64,000 bases of DNA from Corynebacterium meridianum (GTDB lineage: Bacteria; Actinomycetota; Actinomycetes; Mycobacteriales; Mycobacteriaceae). Positions within the stretch are counted from its first letter, which is position 1. Each line of letters opens with the position of its first letter. A program made the translations under genes and the position numbers. Shown piece by piece: positions 49,655 through 58,651 of the stretch. Under the pieces are notes generated by a model. That model was not told where the DNA came from and searched no databases. It saw nothing but the letters and a program-made list of their open reading frames with translations. The stretch is from assembly GCF_016342265.1 (NCBI RefSeq), contig NZ_JAEIOS010000013.1, forward strand, positions 124,001 through 188,000, given 5' to 3'.

Positions 49655-50146
49655 ATGAACACATGTGCGTTCCGCACGCTCGACACTCCGTTCGGCCCGC
49701 TGACGGTGGTGGCCGGGGACGCCGGTGTGTTCCGGGTGCTGTTCCGGGGTGCGCTTGTCGACGACCCGTCCGGTTCCGGTGCGGCCGCGTGTCACGCCGC
49801 GCAGGCGGTCGGGGAGCTCGGGGAGTATCTGGCCGGTGGGCGTCAGGTGTTCGGGGTGTCACTGGATGTTCCGGAGCCGGTGACGTTCACGCAGCGGGCG
49901 CAGGCGGCGTTGCGGGGGATCCCGTTCGGGGAGACGGTGAGTTACGCCCGGCTGGCCGAGCTCGCCGGTAGCCCGGCGGCTTTCCGTGCGGCGGGGTCGG
50001 CGTGCGCCTCGAATCCGCTGCCTGTGCTGGTGCCCTGTCACCGGGTGCTGGCGTCGGGTGGTCGGATCGGTGGGTTCGCCGGCGGCGTGGACTTCAAGCG
50101 CGGGTTGTTGGCTCTGGAGGGGGTTGATGTCCCGGGCGCATCGTGA
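49655..50146 (+). CDS. ogt: Methylated-DNA-protein-cysteine methyltransferase
   Basis: 163 residues. Suicidal repair protein that accepts the alkyl group from O6-alkylguanine onto the Cys of LVPCHRVLASGGRIGGFAGG (PCHR). Upstream are FGETVSYARLAELAGSPAAFRAAGSACASNPLPV (the helix-turn-helix and asparagine hinge). No Ada transcription-activator domain is fused. Leaderless start TAGTGT-cggtccc-ATG. Its end lies in a strong terminator hairpin. Confidence 0.92.
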   Translation: MNTCAFRTLDTPFGPLTVVAGDAGVFRVLFRGALVDDPSGSGAAACHAAQAVGELGEYLAGGRQVFGVSLDVPEPVTFTQRAQAALRGIPFGETVSYARLAELAGSPAAFRAAGSACASNPLPVLVPCHRVLASGGRIGGFAGGVDFKRGLLALEGVDVPGAS

Positions 50147-50167
50147 GATCGGTGCGCCCGGGACATC
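50126..50167. terminator. Hairpin terminator shared by ogt and the FtsX-like gene
   Basis: GATGTCCCGGGCGCA (50126-50140) pairs perfectly with TGCGCCCGGGACATC (50153-50167), 15 bp with a 12-nt loop. The ogt stop codon is in the loop, so the left arm is coding. The convergent permease gene ends at 50176. Confidence 0.78.
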
Positions 50168-50175
50168 GGGGTGGA

Positions 50176-52866
50176 TCATTCCCGTCGGTCGCTCAGTGGG
50201 CTTCGGTGCCCGGCGATCCAGGCGCCGATCGCCAGACCGGTGACCCAGGCGAGGACCGGGATGCCGGTGAGGGTGGCCAGGAGGGAAACCGACCGCTGGA
50301 CGGTGTCGACCTGGTGGAAGACCTCCTTCAGGAAACCGTCCCTGTCTCCGCTGAGTATCTCGGCCAGGAGGGGGACGAAGGCGGCCAGGGTTCCCGAGAC
50401 CGCTCCGCCGAGGCCGATGATCAGGCCCTGTGCGCCGACGTACCGGGCCAGGAGCCGGGGTGATCCGCCGACCGCCGTGAGGACATCGGTGTCCCTGCGG
50501 GATTCTGCGGCGGTGAGCAGCATGAGCAGGACCACGATGCCGTAGCTGATCAGGCAGGCGATCAGTAGCGGGAGCATCCAGGTCAACAGTTCGTAGGGGG
50601 GCTTGTTGGCCGTGTCCACCCGGAGCGGCTGGTCCCTGTTCACCTTCGTGTCCATCCGGAAGGAGTCGAGGGTGCTGACCGGTTCGAGCGTGCGCACCAG
50701 GGTGCCCGCGTAGGTGGTCCCCATGCCGATCTCGGCGGCGGTCTCCGGGGTGAGGAGCCAGACACCGGGGCCGTCGAGGGGGATGACCGTCACCGGGTGG
50801 GTGAGTACCTCGTTGTCCTGCGGTTCCTCTGTAGCCGTGTCGCCACGGTGGGCCGGGGCGATGGCGAATCCGTCCGTGTCCACGGTCTGTGCCGCGTGTT
50901 CCGGGGATGCGGGGCTTCGTCGTCTCTCGCGGCCGAATCCGGCGTCTCCGTCGACGGCGAGGTCGGGATCGGTGACGACGATCTCGCCCTTGTCCAGTGC
51001 CGTGTGGATCGCGGCGCGTTGCCGGTCCGTGAGGCCCTCCAGTGCGGTGACCGCTGAGCCGTCGTTGATGAGGATCTTCTCGTGGACGTCGGGGAGTCCG
51101 TGGGCGTTCCAGCCCTGGAACAGGGGGGCGTCGAGGTAGAATTCTTCATCGGCTGTCGTGCTGCCGGTGGCGGCGAGCCCCTTCCAGTCGGTGCTGTTCC
51201 ACCGTCCCGGTTCGGGGATGAAGATGTCACTCTGTCCGGTGTGGGGCCGCTCGAGGATCCCGTCGATGCGTTCGTGTGCGGTGTCCGGGGTGAGATGGAT
51301 CGCGCCTGTCGTGGTGAACAGTGCCGCGTCGTCCGGCAGTCTGTTCTCCCCCTCGTACACGGTCGTCGGGAGCCACAGGATGCTGAGGAATGTGGTGGAG
51401 ACGAAGGTGATGCCGGCGATCGCCCCGACTGCGGGTGCAGTCCTCGTCATGGAGCGTAGTGCGTCGCGGGAGGCGAGTCTGCCGGGGAGGGGGAAGCGGG
51501 CGGCGACGGCGGCGGTGCCCCACAGCAGGAGGGGGGCGGACAGGACCAGACCCAGTCCGAGCAGGGGGTGGGTGAGGGCGTGGGTGAACGGTGAATCGGT
51601 CGCGACGCTCCACCAGGTGGCGATGAGCATGATCACGGGTCCGATGATCATGGGTCGGGAGAACCGGCGGATCCTGATGCTGCGTCCGCCACGGAGTGCG
51701 ACGACCGGATCCTGCCGTCCCGTCTGTAGCGCGGGGAGAAGGGAGGATCCGACGCCCACGATCAGTGAGGTGACGATGACCAGGAGCGCCAGGTCCCAGG
51801 GCCAGTGGACCTCGACCCCGGGATCGACGGCTCCGACGAGCACCCGTTCGACGGGGATGGAGAGCACGCTGCCGAGGACCGCGCCGACGGCCCCGATCAT
51901 GAGTCCCTGGATGAGCAGCACCCGGCGCAGGTGTGTCGGGGCGGCTCCGGTGGCCGACAGCAGACCGGTGAGCCTGGTCTGGCGTCGGGCCGCGACCGCG
52001 AAGATGGGTGTGACGACGGCGATGACGACCAGGAGTGCGAAGGTGAGGAGGGTCCAGTTCAGAAGGGCGCTGTCACTGGTCAGTCCCCGGAGGACGTCCC
52101 GGGCGATGGGCGCCGGTTGTCCGCTCTGTGTCGTCCGGTCGCTGATGTAGACGCCGTTTCTGTCGGCCCGTTCGGTGTCGAGACCGTCAGTGATCGTCTC
52201 GGTGAGCTCCGGGGGGATCAGGTAGCTGACCCGCCACGGTGACGTCTCGGGGGTGCCGGTGAAATCGGGATCGTCGATGATCCGTGATCCCGGGACATCG
52301 GCGAGGGACAGGAATGTTCCGCTGGGGCTCGGACCTGTGTAGGTGAGTTCGAGGGCGTGTTCGTCACCGTCGCGGCCCAGAACCGTGACCGTTGCCGTGT
52401 CGCCGGGTTTCAGGCCGAGACCTCTCGCGGTGTTTTCCCGGGTCATGAAGGATCCGGGTTCCGGTGCCCCGGTGACGGTGTCGGGGAGCGCGGTCGCGGT
52501 ACGGTCGAAACTCGTGCCCCCGGGCGTGGATATCCGGGCTTCGGTGTCCAGGGTGGCTATCGGGTCGTCGGAGTCTGTTCCGAGGTTCTCGGCCATCCGT
52601 TGACGGTCCGGTCTCGCAACGGTGGCGGCATCGGGCGCCTCACAGTTGTCGACGGTGTCCGGGCACGGGGAGTGACTGAGCCACACATCGGTGTATGCGT
52701 CAGTGGGGTCGGTGCCCTGGTTGATTCTGTCGCTGAGTACGGCTCCCGCGAACACGAGGACCGCCATGACGGGCAGGGCGAACAGGAGGACGGCGGCGAG
52801 GGAACGCCACCGGTGGCGGGTCAGGTCGCGCCGGGCGATCCGGGCGGAGGTGAGCCAGGCGTTCAT
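50176..52866 (-). CDS. FtsX-like ABC permease (MacB type), double-size
   Basis: 896 residues. An N-terminal helix (about 16-36) leads to a large extracytoplasmic MacB core (37-265) and then FtsX helix sets (about 275-400), further helices at 410-500, a second extracytoplasmic part (about 500-750), and final FtsX helices (765-880). VVTPIFAVAARRQTRLTGLLSATGAAPTHLRRVLLIQGLMIGAVGAVLG is a classic FtsX block. With the ATPase upstream (4-nt overlap) it would form a mechanotransmission exporter or peptide-resistance system. PadR-controlled. Confidence 0.86.
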   Translation of the reverse strand: MNAWLTSARIARRDLTRHRWRSLAAVLLFALPVMAVLVFAGAVLSDRINQGTDPTDAYTDVWLSHSPCPDTVDNCEAPDAATVARPDRQRMAENLGTDSDDPIATLDTEARISTPGGTSFDRTATALPDTVTGAPEPGSFMTRENTARGLGLKPGDTATVTVLGRDGDEHALELTYTGPSPSGTFLSLADVPGSRIIDDPDFTGTPETSPWRVSYLIPPELTETITDGLDTERADRNGVYISDRTTQSGQPAPIARDVLRGLTSDSALLNWTLLTFALLVVIAVVTPIFAVAARRQTRLTGLLSATGAAPTHLRRVLLIQGLMIGAVGAVLGSVLSIPVERVLVGAVDPGVEVHWPWDLALLVIVTSLIVGVGSSLLPALQTGRQDPVVALRGGRSIRIRRFSRPMIIGPVIMLIATWWSVATDSPFTHALTHPLLGLGLVLSAPLLLWGTAAVAARFPLPGRLASRDALRSMTRTAPAVGAIAGITFVSTTFLSILWLPTTVYEGENRLPDDAALFTTTGAIHLTPDTAHERIDGILERPHTGQSDIFIPEPGRWNSTDWKGLAATGSTTADEEFYLDAPLFQGWNAHGLPDVHEKILINDGSAVTALEGLTDRQRAAIHTALDKGEIVVTDPDLAVDGDAGFGRERRRSPASPEHAAQTVDTDGFAIAPAHRGDTATEEPQDNEVLTHPVTVIPLDGPGVWLLTPETAAEIGMGTTYAGTLVRTLEPVSTLDSFRMDTKVNRDQPLRVDTANKPPYELLTWMLPLLIACLISYGIVVLLMLLTAAESRRDTDVLTAVGGSPRLLARYVGAQGLIIGLGGAVSGTLAAFVPLLAEILSGDRDGFLKEVFHQVDTVQRSVSLLATLTGIPVLAWVTGLAIGAWIAGHRSPLSDRRE

Positions 52867-53564
52867 CGGGCATCACTCCCGGTGCGGGGCTGGACGAGCT
52901 GCCCGTCGCGGAGCCAGATGGTGCGGTCGGCGTAGGCGGCGAAGCGGGGTTCGTGGGTGACCAGCAGGCCGGCCGCGCCGGCGTCGATACGTGAGCGCAG
53001 GAGCGCCATCACCGATTCCGCCGTGGTGGTGTCGAGTGCGCCGGTGGGTTCGTCGGCGAGCAGCAGGGAACGCTCGCCGACGAGGGCGCGGGCGATGGCG
53101 ACGCGTTGCGCCTGGCCGCCGGAGACCTCGGCGGGGAAGCGGTCGGCGAGTTCGGTCTGGCCGATGTCCTCCAGCGCCGCGAGTGCCGCGCCGCGTGCCT
53201 CGCGGCGGGGTACGTTGTCGAGCTCCAGGGGGAGGGCGACGTTCTCCGTGACGGTGAGCGTGGGGACCAGGTTGTAGTACTGGAAGACGAAGCCGACGTC
53301 ACGGCGGCGGATCGCGGCGCGCTCCGTGGGGGAGAGGCCTGCGGTGTCCCGCCCGTTGATGATGACGCGGCCGTGGTCCGGGGCGTCCAGGGTCCCGGCG
53401 ACGTTGAGGAGGGTCGACTTCCCGGAGCCCGACGGTCCCATGACGGCGACCAGTTCGCCGGGAGCCACGGAGAGGCTGACGTTCTCGAGGGCGGCGATGG
53501 TGTTGGGGCCGTCGGAGTGCAGTCGGGTGACGTTCTCCAGCGTGAGGATGGGGGAGGTGGTCAT
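52863..53564 (-). CDS. ABC transporter ATP-binding protein (LolD/MacB type)
   Basis: 233 residues. Walker [15 protein letters not shown]-loop [23 protein letters not shown], signature [16 protein letters not shown], Walker [13 protein letters not shown], switch His in [24 protein letters not shown] is characteristic of the MacB/LolD group. ATGA overlaps on both sides link it to PadR and the permease. Confidence 0.92.
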   Translation of the reverse strand: MTTSPILTLENVTRLHSDGPNTIAALENVSLSVAPGELVAVMGPSGSGKSTLLNVAGTLDAPDHGRVIINGRDTAGLSPTERAAIRRRDVGFVFQYYNLVPTLTVTENVALPLELDNVPRREARGAALAALEDIGQTELADRFPAEVSGGQAQRVAIARALVGERSLLLADEPTGALDTTTAESVMALLRSRIDAGAAGLLVTHEPRFAAYADRTIWLRDGQLVQPRTGSDAR

Positions 53565-54091
53565 GATCGGGGGCCTTCCGGGTCTGCGAGGGTTTCAATG
53601 TGGTCGAGCCAGCGTGCCTCGGCCTCGAGGTCGAAGATGCGGCGTTCGAGCAGGAGACGTTGCGCGGTGCGGGCCGGGGGGATCGAGGCCTTGGTGAGGG
53701 TGATCTCGCGGAGCTCCCGCATCGTAGCCTCGCGTTGGCGCTGGATGAGCTCGCGACTGTTCACCCCCCGGATGACGGTCGCGACGGCGATCTTGATGAC
53801 CAGGTCGTCGCGGTCGTTGCGGGGTCGGAGGGTCGGCTCGTTCCACCACTGCTCCAGGGCCGCGCGTCCGGCCTCGGTGGTGGTGTAGATGTCGGCAGGG
53901 CGGGTGGAGGTGGTGTCGGTTCCGGTTTTCTCGATGAGTCCGTCGCGGTCGAGTCGTTGGATCGTCTGGTAGACCTGCCCGATGTTCATCGGCCAGATCC
54001 CCTGTGTACGGTCTTCGAAGCGCTGCCGGAGTTTCCCTGCGCCGCAGGGTTCGTCATCGAGGAGTCCGAGTAGCGCGAACTTTATTGACAT
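53561..54091 (-). CDS. PadR-family transcriptional regulator
   Basis: 176 residues. N-terminal winged helix (IKFALLGLLDDEPCGAGKLRQRFEDRTQGIWPMNIGQVYQTIQRLDRDGLIEKTGTDTTSTRPADIYTTTEAGRAALEQWW) and a C-terminal helical dimerisation region. ATG 54091 is chosen because AAGGA sits 8 nt upstream; a frame from 54109 includes it. It shares an operon with its ABC transporter targets, and a 23-bp palindrome lies just upstream, so it is probably an autorepressor induced by a drug or peptide. Confidence 0.88.
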   Translation of the reverse strand: MSIKFALLGLLDDEPCGAGKLRQRFEDRTQGIWPMNIGQVYQTIQRLDRDGLIEKTGTDTTSTRPADIYTTTEAGRAALEQWWNEPTLRPRNDRDDLVIKIAVATVIRGVNSRELIQRQREATMRELREITLTKASIPPARTAQRLLLERRIFDLEAEARWLDHIETLADPEGPRS

Positions 54092-54134
54092 CGTCGGATC
54101 CTTAGGCAATCGGGCGGGGTGGTCACCCAGTATG

Positions 54135-54157
54135 TTACCCAGTAACTTACTGGGTAA
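54135..54157. promoter_or_regulatory. PadR operator palindrome
   Basis: TTACCCAGTAA-c-TTACTGGGTAA: two perfect 11-bp arms around one base, centred 55 bp before the PadR start. A further half-site, ACCCAGTAT, lies at about 54125-54133. Confidence 0.75.
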
Positions 54158-54201
54158 TCAATATGGTGGCCCCGTCAGAGAGCGCCAGTGGCGATTTGTC
54201 C

Positions 54202-55347
54202 CTACCGCTGGTTCTTCGCGCGCACCGATTCAGCTACGGCCGCGATCAGCAGCCCGACGAGTGCGGCGCACCCGGCTCCGCCGGCGGCGCCGAGCAGAGC
54301 GAAGAATCCGAGTGGCCCCACGTGATCGAAGACGAATCCGCCTTCCGGCCAGATCACCGGGGCGAGGGCCCTGGAGATGGGGTAGGCGGCGAGCCACCCG
54401 AGGACAATCCCTCCCATCGCGGAGAAGGGCATGAGAACCAGTACCAGGGCAATTTTGCGGCGGACGGTCAGTCCCCAGAGAATGGCGGCGATAAACGCCA
54501 GTGTGCTCTGGATGACCCACCTGTTGTAGGGGGCATCCAGGCCCTCCAGTCCACCCGAGGGGGCTGGGGCCCCGGCTTCGCACCATGAGGCGAAGTCGGG
54601 GCCCCGTGCGTACTCGGGGGCGAAGTCGCAGCTGTCCTGCAGCTGGCGTGTGCCCTCGAGTCCCACCACTGACAGTGCCCCGAACCCACCGGGGACCGTA
54701 CGGGCCGTCCACCAGCCGGTGGGCGGTGTTCCGTCCAGTGCCGGGATGTCGGTGGCGGAGAGAATCACCTGACGTGCGGCGTCCGGATCGCCGGCTTCCT
54801 CGGCCCGCTCATCCACCGCCGGGCGGAAGGTTCCGGCCAACCGGAGCCGGGCCCCGACCTCAGTGCCGGTATCCGCGGTGACGCGGAGATCGACCTCGTT
54901 CCCCGCGGACAGTCCCAGCTTCCGGGCGGTCAGATCGTCGAGGAGGAACTCGCCCGGCCCCGGACCTTCCGGGATCCGGACCCCGAGCAGATACGCCAGG
55001 GTCCGTTGTGATCCTTCTCCGGTACCCAGGGTGGCGCTCGCCTCGATCACGGGAACGGGGTCCGCATCCGGGCCGACGACGTCGGTCATGCGTTCCGGGA
55101 TGGGTGGACACGGCGTGTCACCCGGGCATCCCTCCGGCGCGTCACGGACGGCGGAGTAGCCGTACAACGGGGACGCGGGGACATCCCGGGCGGCGCTGGA
55201 CAGGAGGGAGCGGCTCGTCACCGCCTGTGCGGTGATGGACGCGTAGAGGAGGAGGATGAAGATCACCAGAATGATGTTCGACCAGTTCCACTGGCGTGTC
55301 TCCGTCGGTGCCGCGGGCTGTCCGTAGGGGGGCGGATAGTGTGTCAT
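54202..55347 (-). CDS. Half-size MacB-like extracytoplasmic core protein with four helices
   Basis: 381 residues. One N-terminal helix (about 23-44), an extracytoplasmic region (45-280) and three C-terminal helices (about 288-305, 312-336, 350-374). The segment EFLLDDLTARKLGLSAGNEVDLRV resembles MTRENTARGLGLKPGDTATVTV in the permease at 50176, and ILSATDIPALDG resembles its FLSLADVPGS, so this is a diverged, shortened MacB-core relative. It has no ATPase partner beside it. GAGGA lies about 10 nt before ATG 55347. It follows the M13 peptidase gene by 27 bp. Confidence 0.65.
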   Translation of the reverse strand: MTHYPPPYGQPAAPTETRQWNWSNIILVIFILLLYASITAQAVTSRSLLSSAARDVPASPLYGYSAVRDAPEGCPGDTPCPPIPERMTDVVGPDADPVPVIEASATLGTGEGSQRTLAYLLGVRIPEGPGPGEFLLDDLTARKLGLSAGNEVDLRVTADTGTEVGARLRLAGTFRPAVDERAEEAGDPDAARQVILSATDIPALDGTPPTGWWTARTVPGGFGALSVVGLEGTRQLQDSCDFAPEYARGPDFASWCEAGAPAPSGGLEGLDAPYNRWVIQSTLAFIAAILWGLTVRRKIALVLVLMPFSAMGGIVLGWLAAYPISRALAPVIWPEGGFVFDHVGPLGFFALLGAAGGAGCAALVGLLIAAVAESVRAKNQR

Positions 55348-55374
55348 CCGGGTCTCATCCTCTCGTGGCCGGTG

Positions 55375-57306
55375 TCACCAGATGGTGACGCGCCGGGTTG
55401 GTTCCAGGTACATCATGCCCTCGGGGTGCACGTCGAAGGCGCGGTAGAACTCGTCCACGTTGGCCGCGATGATGTTGCAGCGGAACTCGGCGGGCGAATG
55501 GGGGTCGACGGCGAGGTACTGGGTGGCCAACTCCGGCCTGATGGCCGTCCGCCAGACGCGCGCCCAAGAGATGAACAGGCGCTGCAGGCCGGTGAACTCG
55601 CGGCCCTCCATGTCCGGGTCGCCGCCCTCGTGGTCGACGGTTTCGGTGGGGGCGGAGTCGAAGTCGAGGCCCTGATCCGCCAGGTAGCGACCGTAGGCGA
55701 CGACGGCGATGCCGAGGCCTCCGAGATCACCGATGTTCTCACCGAGCGTGAACTCCCCGTTCACACCGGTGGATTCGGTGCCCTCCAGCGCACCGGGGAC
55801 CCGCCCGTTGAACTGGTCGACCAGTCGTGCGGTCAGTTCCTCGAAAGCGGCCCGGTCCTCGTCGGTCCACCAGGAATTCAGGTTGCCCTCTCCGTCGTAC
55901 TGGCTGCCCTGGTCGTCGAAACCGTGCCCGATCTCGTGCCCGATCACCGCTCCGATCGCGCCGAAGTTTGTCGCTGCGTCGGCGTCGGGATCGAAGAAGG
56001 GCGGTCGGAGAATCGCCGCGGGGAAGGTGATGTCGTTAACGACGGGGTTGTAGAAGGCGTTGACCGTCTGAGGGGTGGTCACCCACTCCGTCCGGTCGGC
56101 GGGCTTCCCGATCTTGTTCAGCTCGTAGTCGTGGAGGAAGGCGCTGCCGCGGCGGACGTTCGCCACGAGATTGGCACCCCCCGGCTCGAAGGTCAGCCCC
56201 TCGTAGCTGCGCCAGTTGTCGGGGTAGCCGATCTTGGCGTTGAATCTGTCTAGCTTTACCAGAGCTTTCTCCCTGGTTTGCTCGGTCATCCAGACGAGGT
56301 TCGTGATCCGCTCACGGTAGGCCCCGATCAGATGGTCGACGAGGGTGAGCATCTGCTTCTTGTGTTCGGGCGGGAAGTGCTCGGCGACGAAGAGTCTGCC
56401 GATCTCCTCACCGACGAAACGCTCGGCCAGACCGATTCCGCGCTTCCAGCGGTCGCGCTGCTCGGTGGCGCCCTGGAGGACGGTCCCGTAGAAGTTGAAG
56501 TTGGTCCTGCTGATCTCGTCCGTGAGCAGACCCGCCCGGGCGTTGAGGATGTGCCATGTGGCCCAGAGCTTCCAGTCCGCGAGATCCGCCGCGCGCAGCA
56601 GCTCGTCCAGGTGCCCGAGGTAGGACGGCATCATCACGATGAGCCGGTGTTCCGGAAGGCCCGACGCCGTGCAGAGGGTGCGGACGAGCGCCGGGAGATC
56701 GGCGAATTCCGTCGGGTTGAACGTCTTCACCGCGTCCCGGGCAGCGACGACATCCCAGTGTCCGGCGGCGATGCGCTTCTCCAGCTCGACCACGCGCTCG
56801 GCGGCGTCGGCGGCGGAGAGTCTGCCGAGGCGCCCTTCGGGGAGGAAACCGAGCATGGTGGCGACGTGCGCGCGGTAGGTGGCGAGTGTCTCCGCGTGGG
56901 CGGGATCGCGGTAGTACGCCTCATCCGGCAGCCCGAGACCCGACTGGACCAGGTATGCCAGTGCCTCCTCGCCGGCGGAGTCCTTCTCCACCCAGAAGCC
57001 TGCGGGGGCGCCGACCCCGTCCCGGTCGAGACGTCCCAGGGCGGCGACGAACTCCTCCGGGGTGTCGACGTCGAGCTGGTCCAGGTCCGCGTCCAGGACC
57101 GCTACACCCGCTTCCTCGATGGCGTCGGTGTCCATGAAGCAGTCGTAGAGGGTTCCGGCGCGGCCGTTGTCGGCCTCGACGATGACGCGGACGTCCTCCT
57201 CCGCACGATCACGGAGTTTGTGGAAGTTGCCGTCGACACCACGGTCATTCGGGATGACGTGGGAATCGAGCCAGGGGCCGTTGACATAGCGGTAGAGATC
57301 CTTCAT
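55375..57306 (-). CDS. M13-family zinc metallopeptidase (neprilysin-like)
   Basis: 643 residues, standard length. Zinc motif in AVIGHEIGHGFDDQG (HExxH at about 456) with the third ligand and Asp in GENIGDLGGLGIA (ExxxD); substrate region VNAFYNPVVNDITFPAAIL (NAFY). No signal peptide or N-terminal anchor, so it is cytoplasmic, unlike eukaryotic neprilysin. TAGAGT-tggaccc-ATG predicts a leaderless mRNA; longer upstream frames are not supported. Cleaves oligopeptides. Confidence 0.9.
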   Translation of the reverse strand: MKDLYRYVNGPWLDSHVIPNDRGVDGNFHKLRDRAEEDVRVIVEADNGRAGTLYDCFMDTDAIEEAGVAVLDADLDQLDVDTPEEFVAALGRLDRDGVGAPAGFWVEKDSAGEEALAYLVQSGLGLPDEAYYRDPAHAETLATYRAHVATMLGFLPEGRLGRLSAADAAERVVELEKRIAAGHWDVVAARDAVKTFNPTEFADLPALVRTLCTASGLPEHRLIVMMPSYLGHLDELLRAADLADWKLWATWHILNARAGLLTDEISRTNFNFYGTVLQGATEQRDRWKRGIGLAERFVGEEIGRLFVAEHFPPEHKKQMLTLVDHLIGAYRERITNLVWMTEQTREKALVKLDRFNAKIGYPDNWRSYEGLTFEPGGANLVANVRRGSAFLHDYELNKIGKPADRTEWVTTPQTVNAFYNPVVNDITFPAAILRPPFFDPDADAATNFGAIGAVIGHEIGHGFDDQGSQYDGEGNLNSWWTDEDRAAFEELTARLVDQFNGRVPGALEGTESTGVNGEFTLGENIGDLGGLGIAVVAYGRYLADQGLDFDSAPTETVDHEGGDPDMEGREFTGLQRLFISWARVWRTAIRPELATQYLAVDPHSPAEFRCNIIAANVDEFYRAFDVHPEGMMYLEPTRRVTIW

Positions 57307-57359
57307 GGGTCCAACTCTACGGGCTTCCAGATCCGTGCCACCGGCAACAGGTAGCGACA

Positions 57360-58016
57360 GTGCTCGCGATTGTGTACCGGAGCAGGCCGCACCAAACCCC
57401 CGAGCACGCGCTTCTGGTGGCGGTGGGGGTTCTGGCTGCGGCGGGGACACCCGCGGCGGCCACCACCGTCCTGGCACATCCGGGGGAGGGTGAGGATGAC
57501 CGGTCCCAGCTCGTCCTCGGCGACACGCCCGATGACCAGTGGGGCGTTCCGGTGACGGTGAACGGCTCCGACCCGGTGCTCCGCCGGGTCGAGGGGAGCA
57601 ACCGCCCGCGCACATGTTGAGCTTTCGACGGTATCTCCGTCAGCTCCCTGGCGCTGGACGGTGACGGCGCCCCGGATCACGCGGCCGGGCGGATGCTCCG
57701 GGCGCTCAATGTCGATGGGGTCGGAACTCATCTCCAGCCGCCCTGACGGGATCATCCGGCCGCCGGAACCCGATGATCCGGACACCCCGAGTGTCGGGAT
57801 GGTGTTGCCGGGACCGGTGGAGAGAGCGGACGGATCCAGGTCACCTCCGTCAGCGGAGAAAAAAACACCGGGGATGTCGTTCGAGAGGTACGTCAACAGC
57901 TCGTGGATGCCACGAAGTCCGGAACGATGACCGCGCGGTACAACCCGGCGGTGTCAATCGGGGAGTCGGATGTACGGCGCGTTCCGGGGCCGGATGGGTG
58001 TCGGGTCGCCTGGTAG
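57360..58016 (+). pseudogene. Decayed duplicate of the membrane protein gene at 58028
   Basis: Collinear similarity to the whole next gene, but in different frames. From GTG 57360: YRSRPHQTPEHALLVAVGVL...SQLVLGDTPDDQWGVPVTVNGSDPVL (compare YRLKPQF...DEVVLGDSVGGGWQIPLRYADGEPVM). After a shift near 57600: ISVSSLALDGDGAPDHAAGRMLRALNVD (compare TSVRSLVAKDVPDPDLAARRMLRAMGVS). Finally, in a third frame, RIQVTSVSGEKNTGDVVREVRQQL (compare ELLVVAVHGERGDDFTELVRPQIR). At least two frameshifts. Confidence 0.78.
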
Positions 58017-58027
58017 CGTCGTCGGGC

Positions 58028-58651
58028 ATGGGACGCTACCGTCTGAAACCCCAGTTCCGGGCTTCGCATGTCATGCAGTTGATCGGGGTACTGATACTGG
58101 TTGTATCGGTACCGCTTTTTGTCATGGGTCGACTGCCCGCGAGTTCGCGGTCCGCGGACGAGGTGGTCCTCGGTGACTCCGTCGGCGGTGGCTGGCAGAT
58201 CCCACTGCGGTACGCCGACGGCGAACCCGTCATGTGTGAGTCGTCCCCGGACGCGATGCTGGAGGGTGGCTGGGACTGTGCCGGTACCAGCGTCAGGTCC
58301 CTGGTGGCGAAGGATGTCCCGGATCCGGACCTCGCCGCACGCCGGATGCTGCGCGCGATGGGTGTGTCCCGGGGAATGGACCTCGAGGTCACGCGGGACG
58401 GTGACCTCCTCGAACTGCACCACCCGGAGCGAACCGCGCCATCCGGGGAACGAGTGCGGGAAGAACAGTTCACGGGCCTGGCGTTGTCGGGTTCCGGGGA
58501 TCACGAGGGGGAACTGCTGGTCGTCGCGGTCCACGGTGAGCGGGGCGACGACTTCACGGAACTCGTCCGGCCGCAGATCCGGAACAACGGTGAGCGTGAT
58601 GTCACCGAGCTGGATCTGCCGTCTCGACTGACTTCGGAGGTGCGGGTGTGA
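58028..58651 (+). CDS. Membrane-anchored extracytoplasmic protein, unknown family
   Basis: 207 residues. One N-terminal helix (about 15-37), then a soluble outer domain with two Cys (MCESS and WDCAG) that could form a disulfide. I do not recognise the family. TAGCGT-cgtcgggc-ATG predicts a leaderless start. The stop overlaps the GTG start of prsW (GTGA), which suggests the protein works with, or is a substrate or partner of, the PrsW-like protease. Its degenerate copy lies directly upstream. Confidence 0.7.
   Translation: MGRYRLKPQFRASHVMQLIGVLILVVSVPLFVMGRLPASSRSADEVVLGDSVGGGWQIPLRYADGEPVMCESSPDAMLEGGWDCAGTSVRSLVAKDVPDPDLAARRMLRAMGVSRGMDLEVTRDGDLLELHHPERTAPSGERVREEQFTGLALSGSGDHEGELLVVAVHGERGDDFTELVRPQIRNNGERDVTELDLPSRLTSEVRV

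Noticed and set aside
57307..57615. N-terminal extension of the M13 peptidase
   Set aside because: Pro/Arg-rich translation antisense to the decayed gene; the family start (MKDLYRYVNGPWLD) is at 57306.
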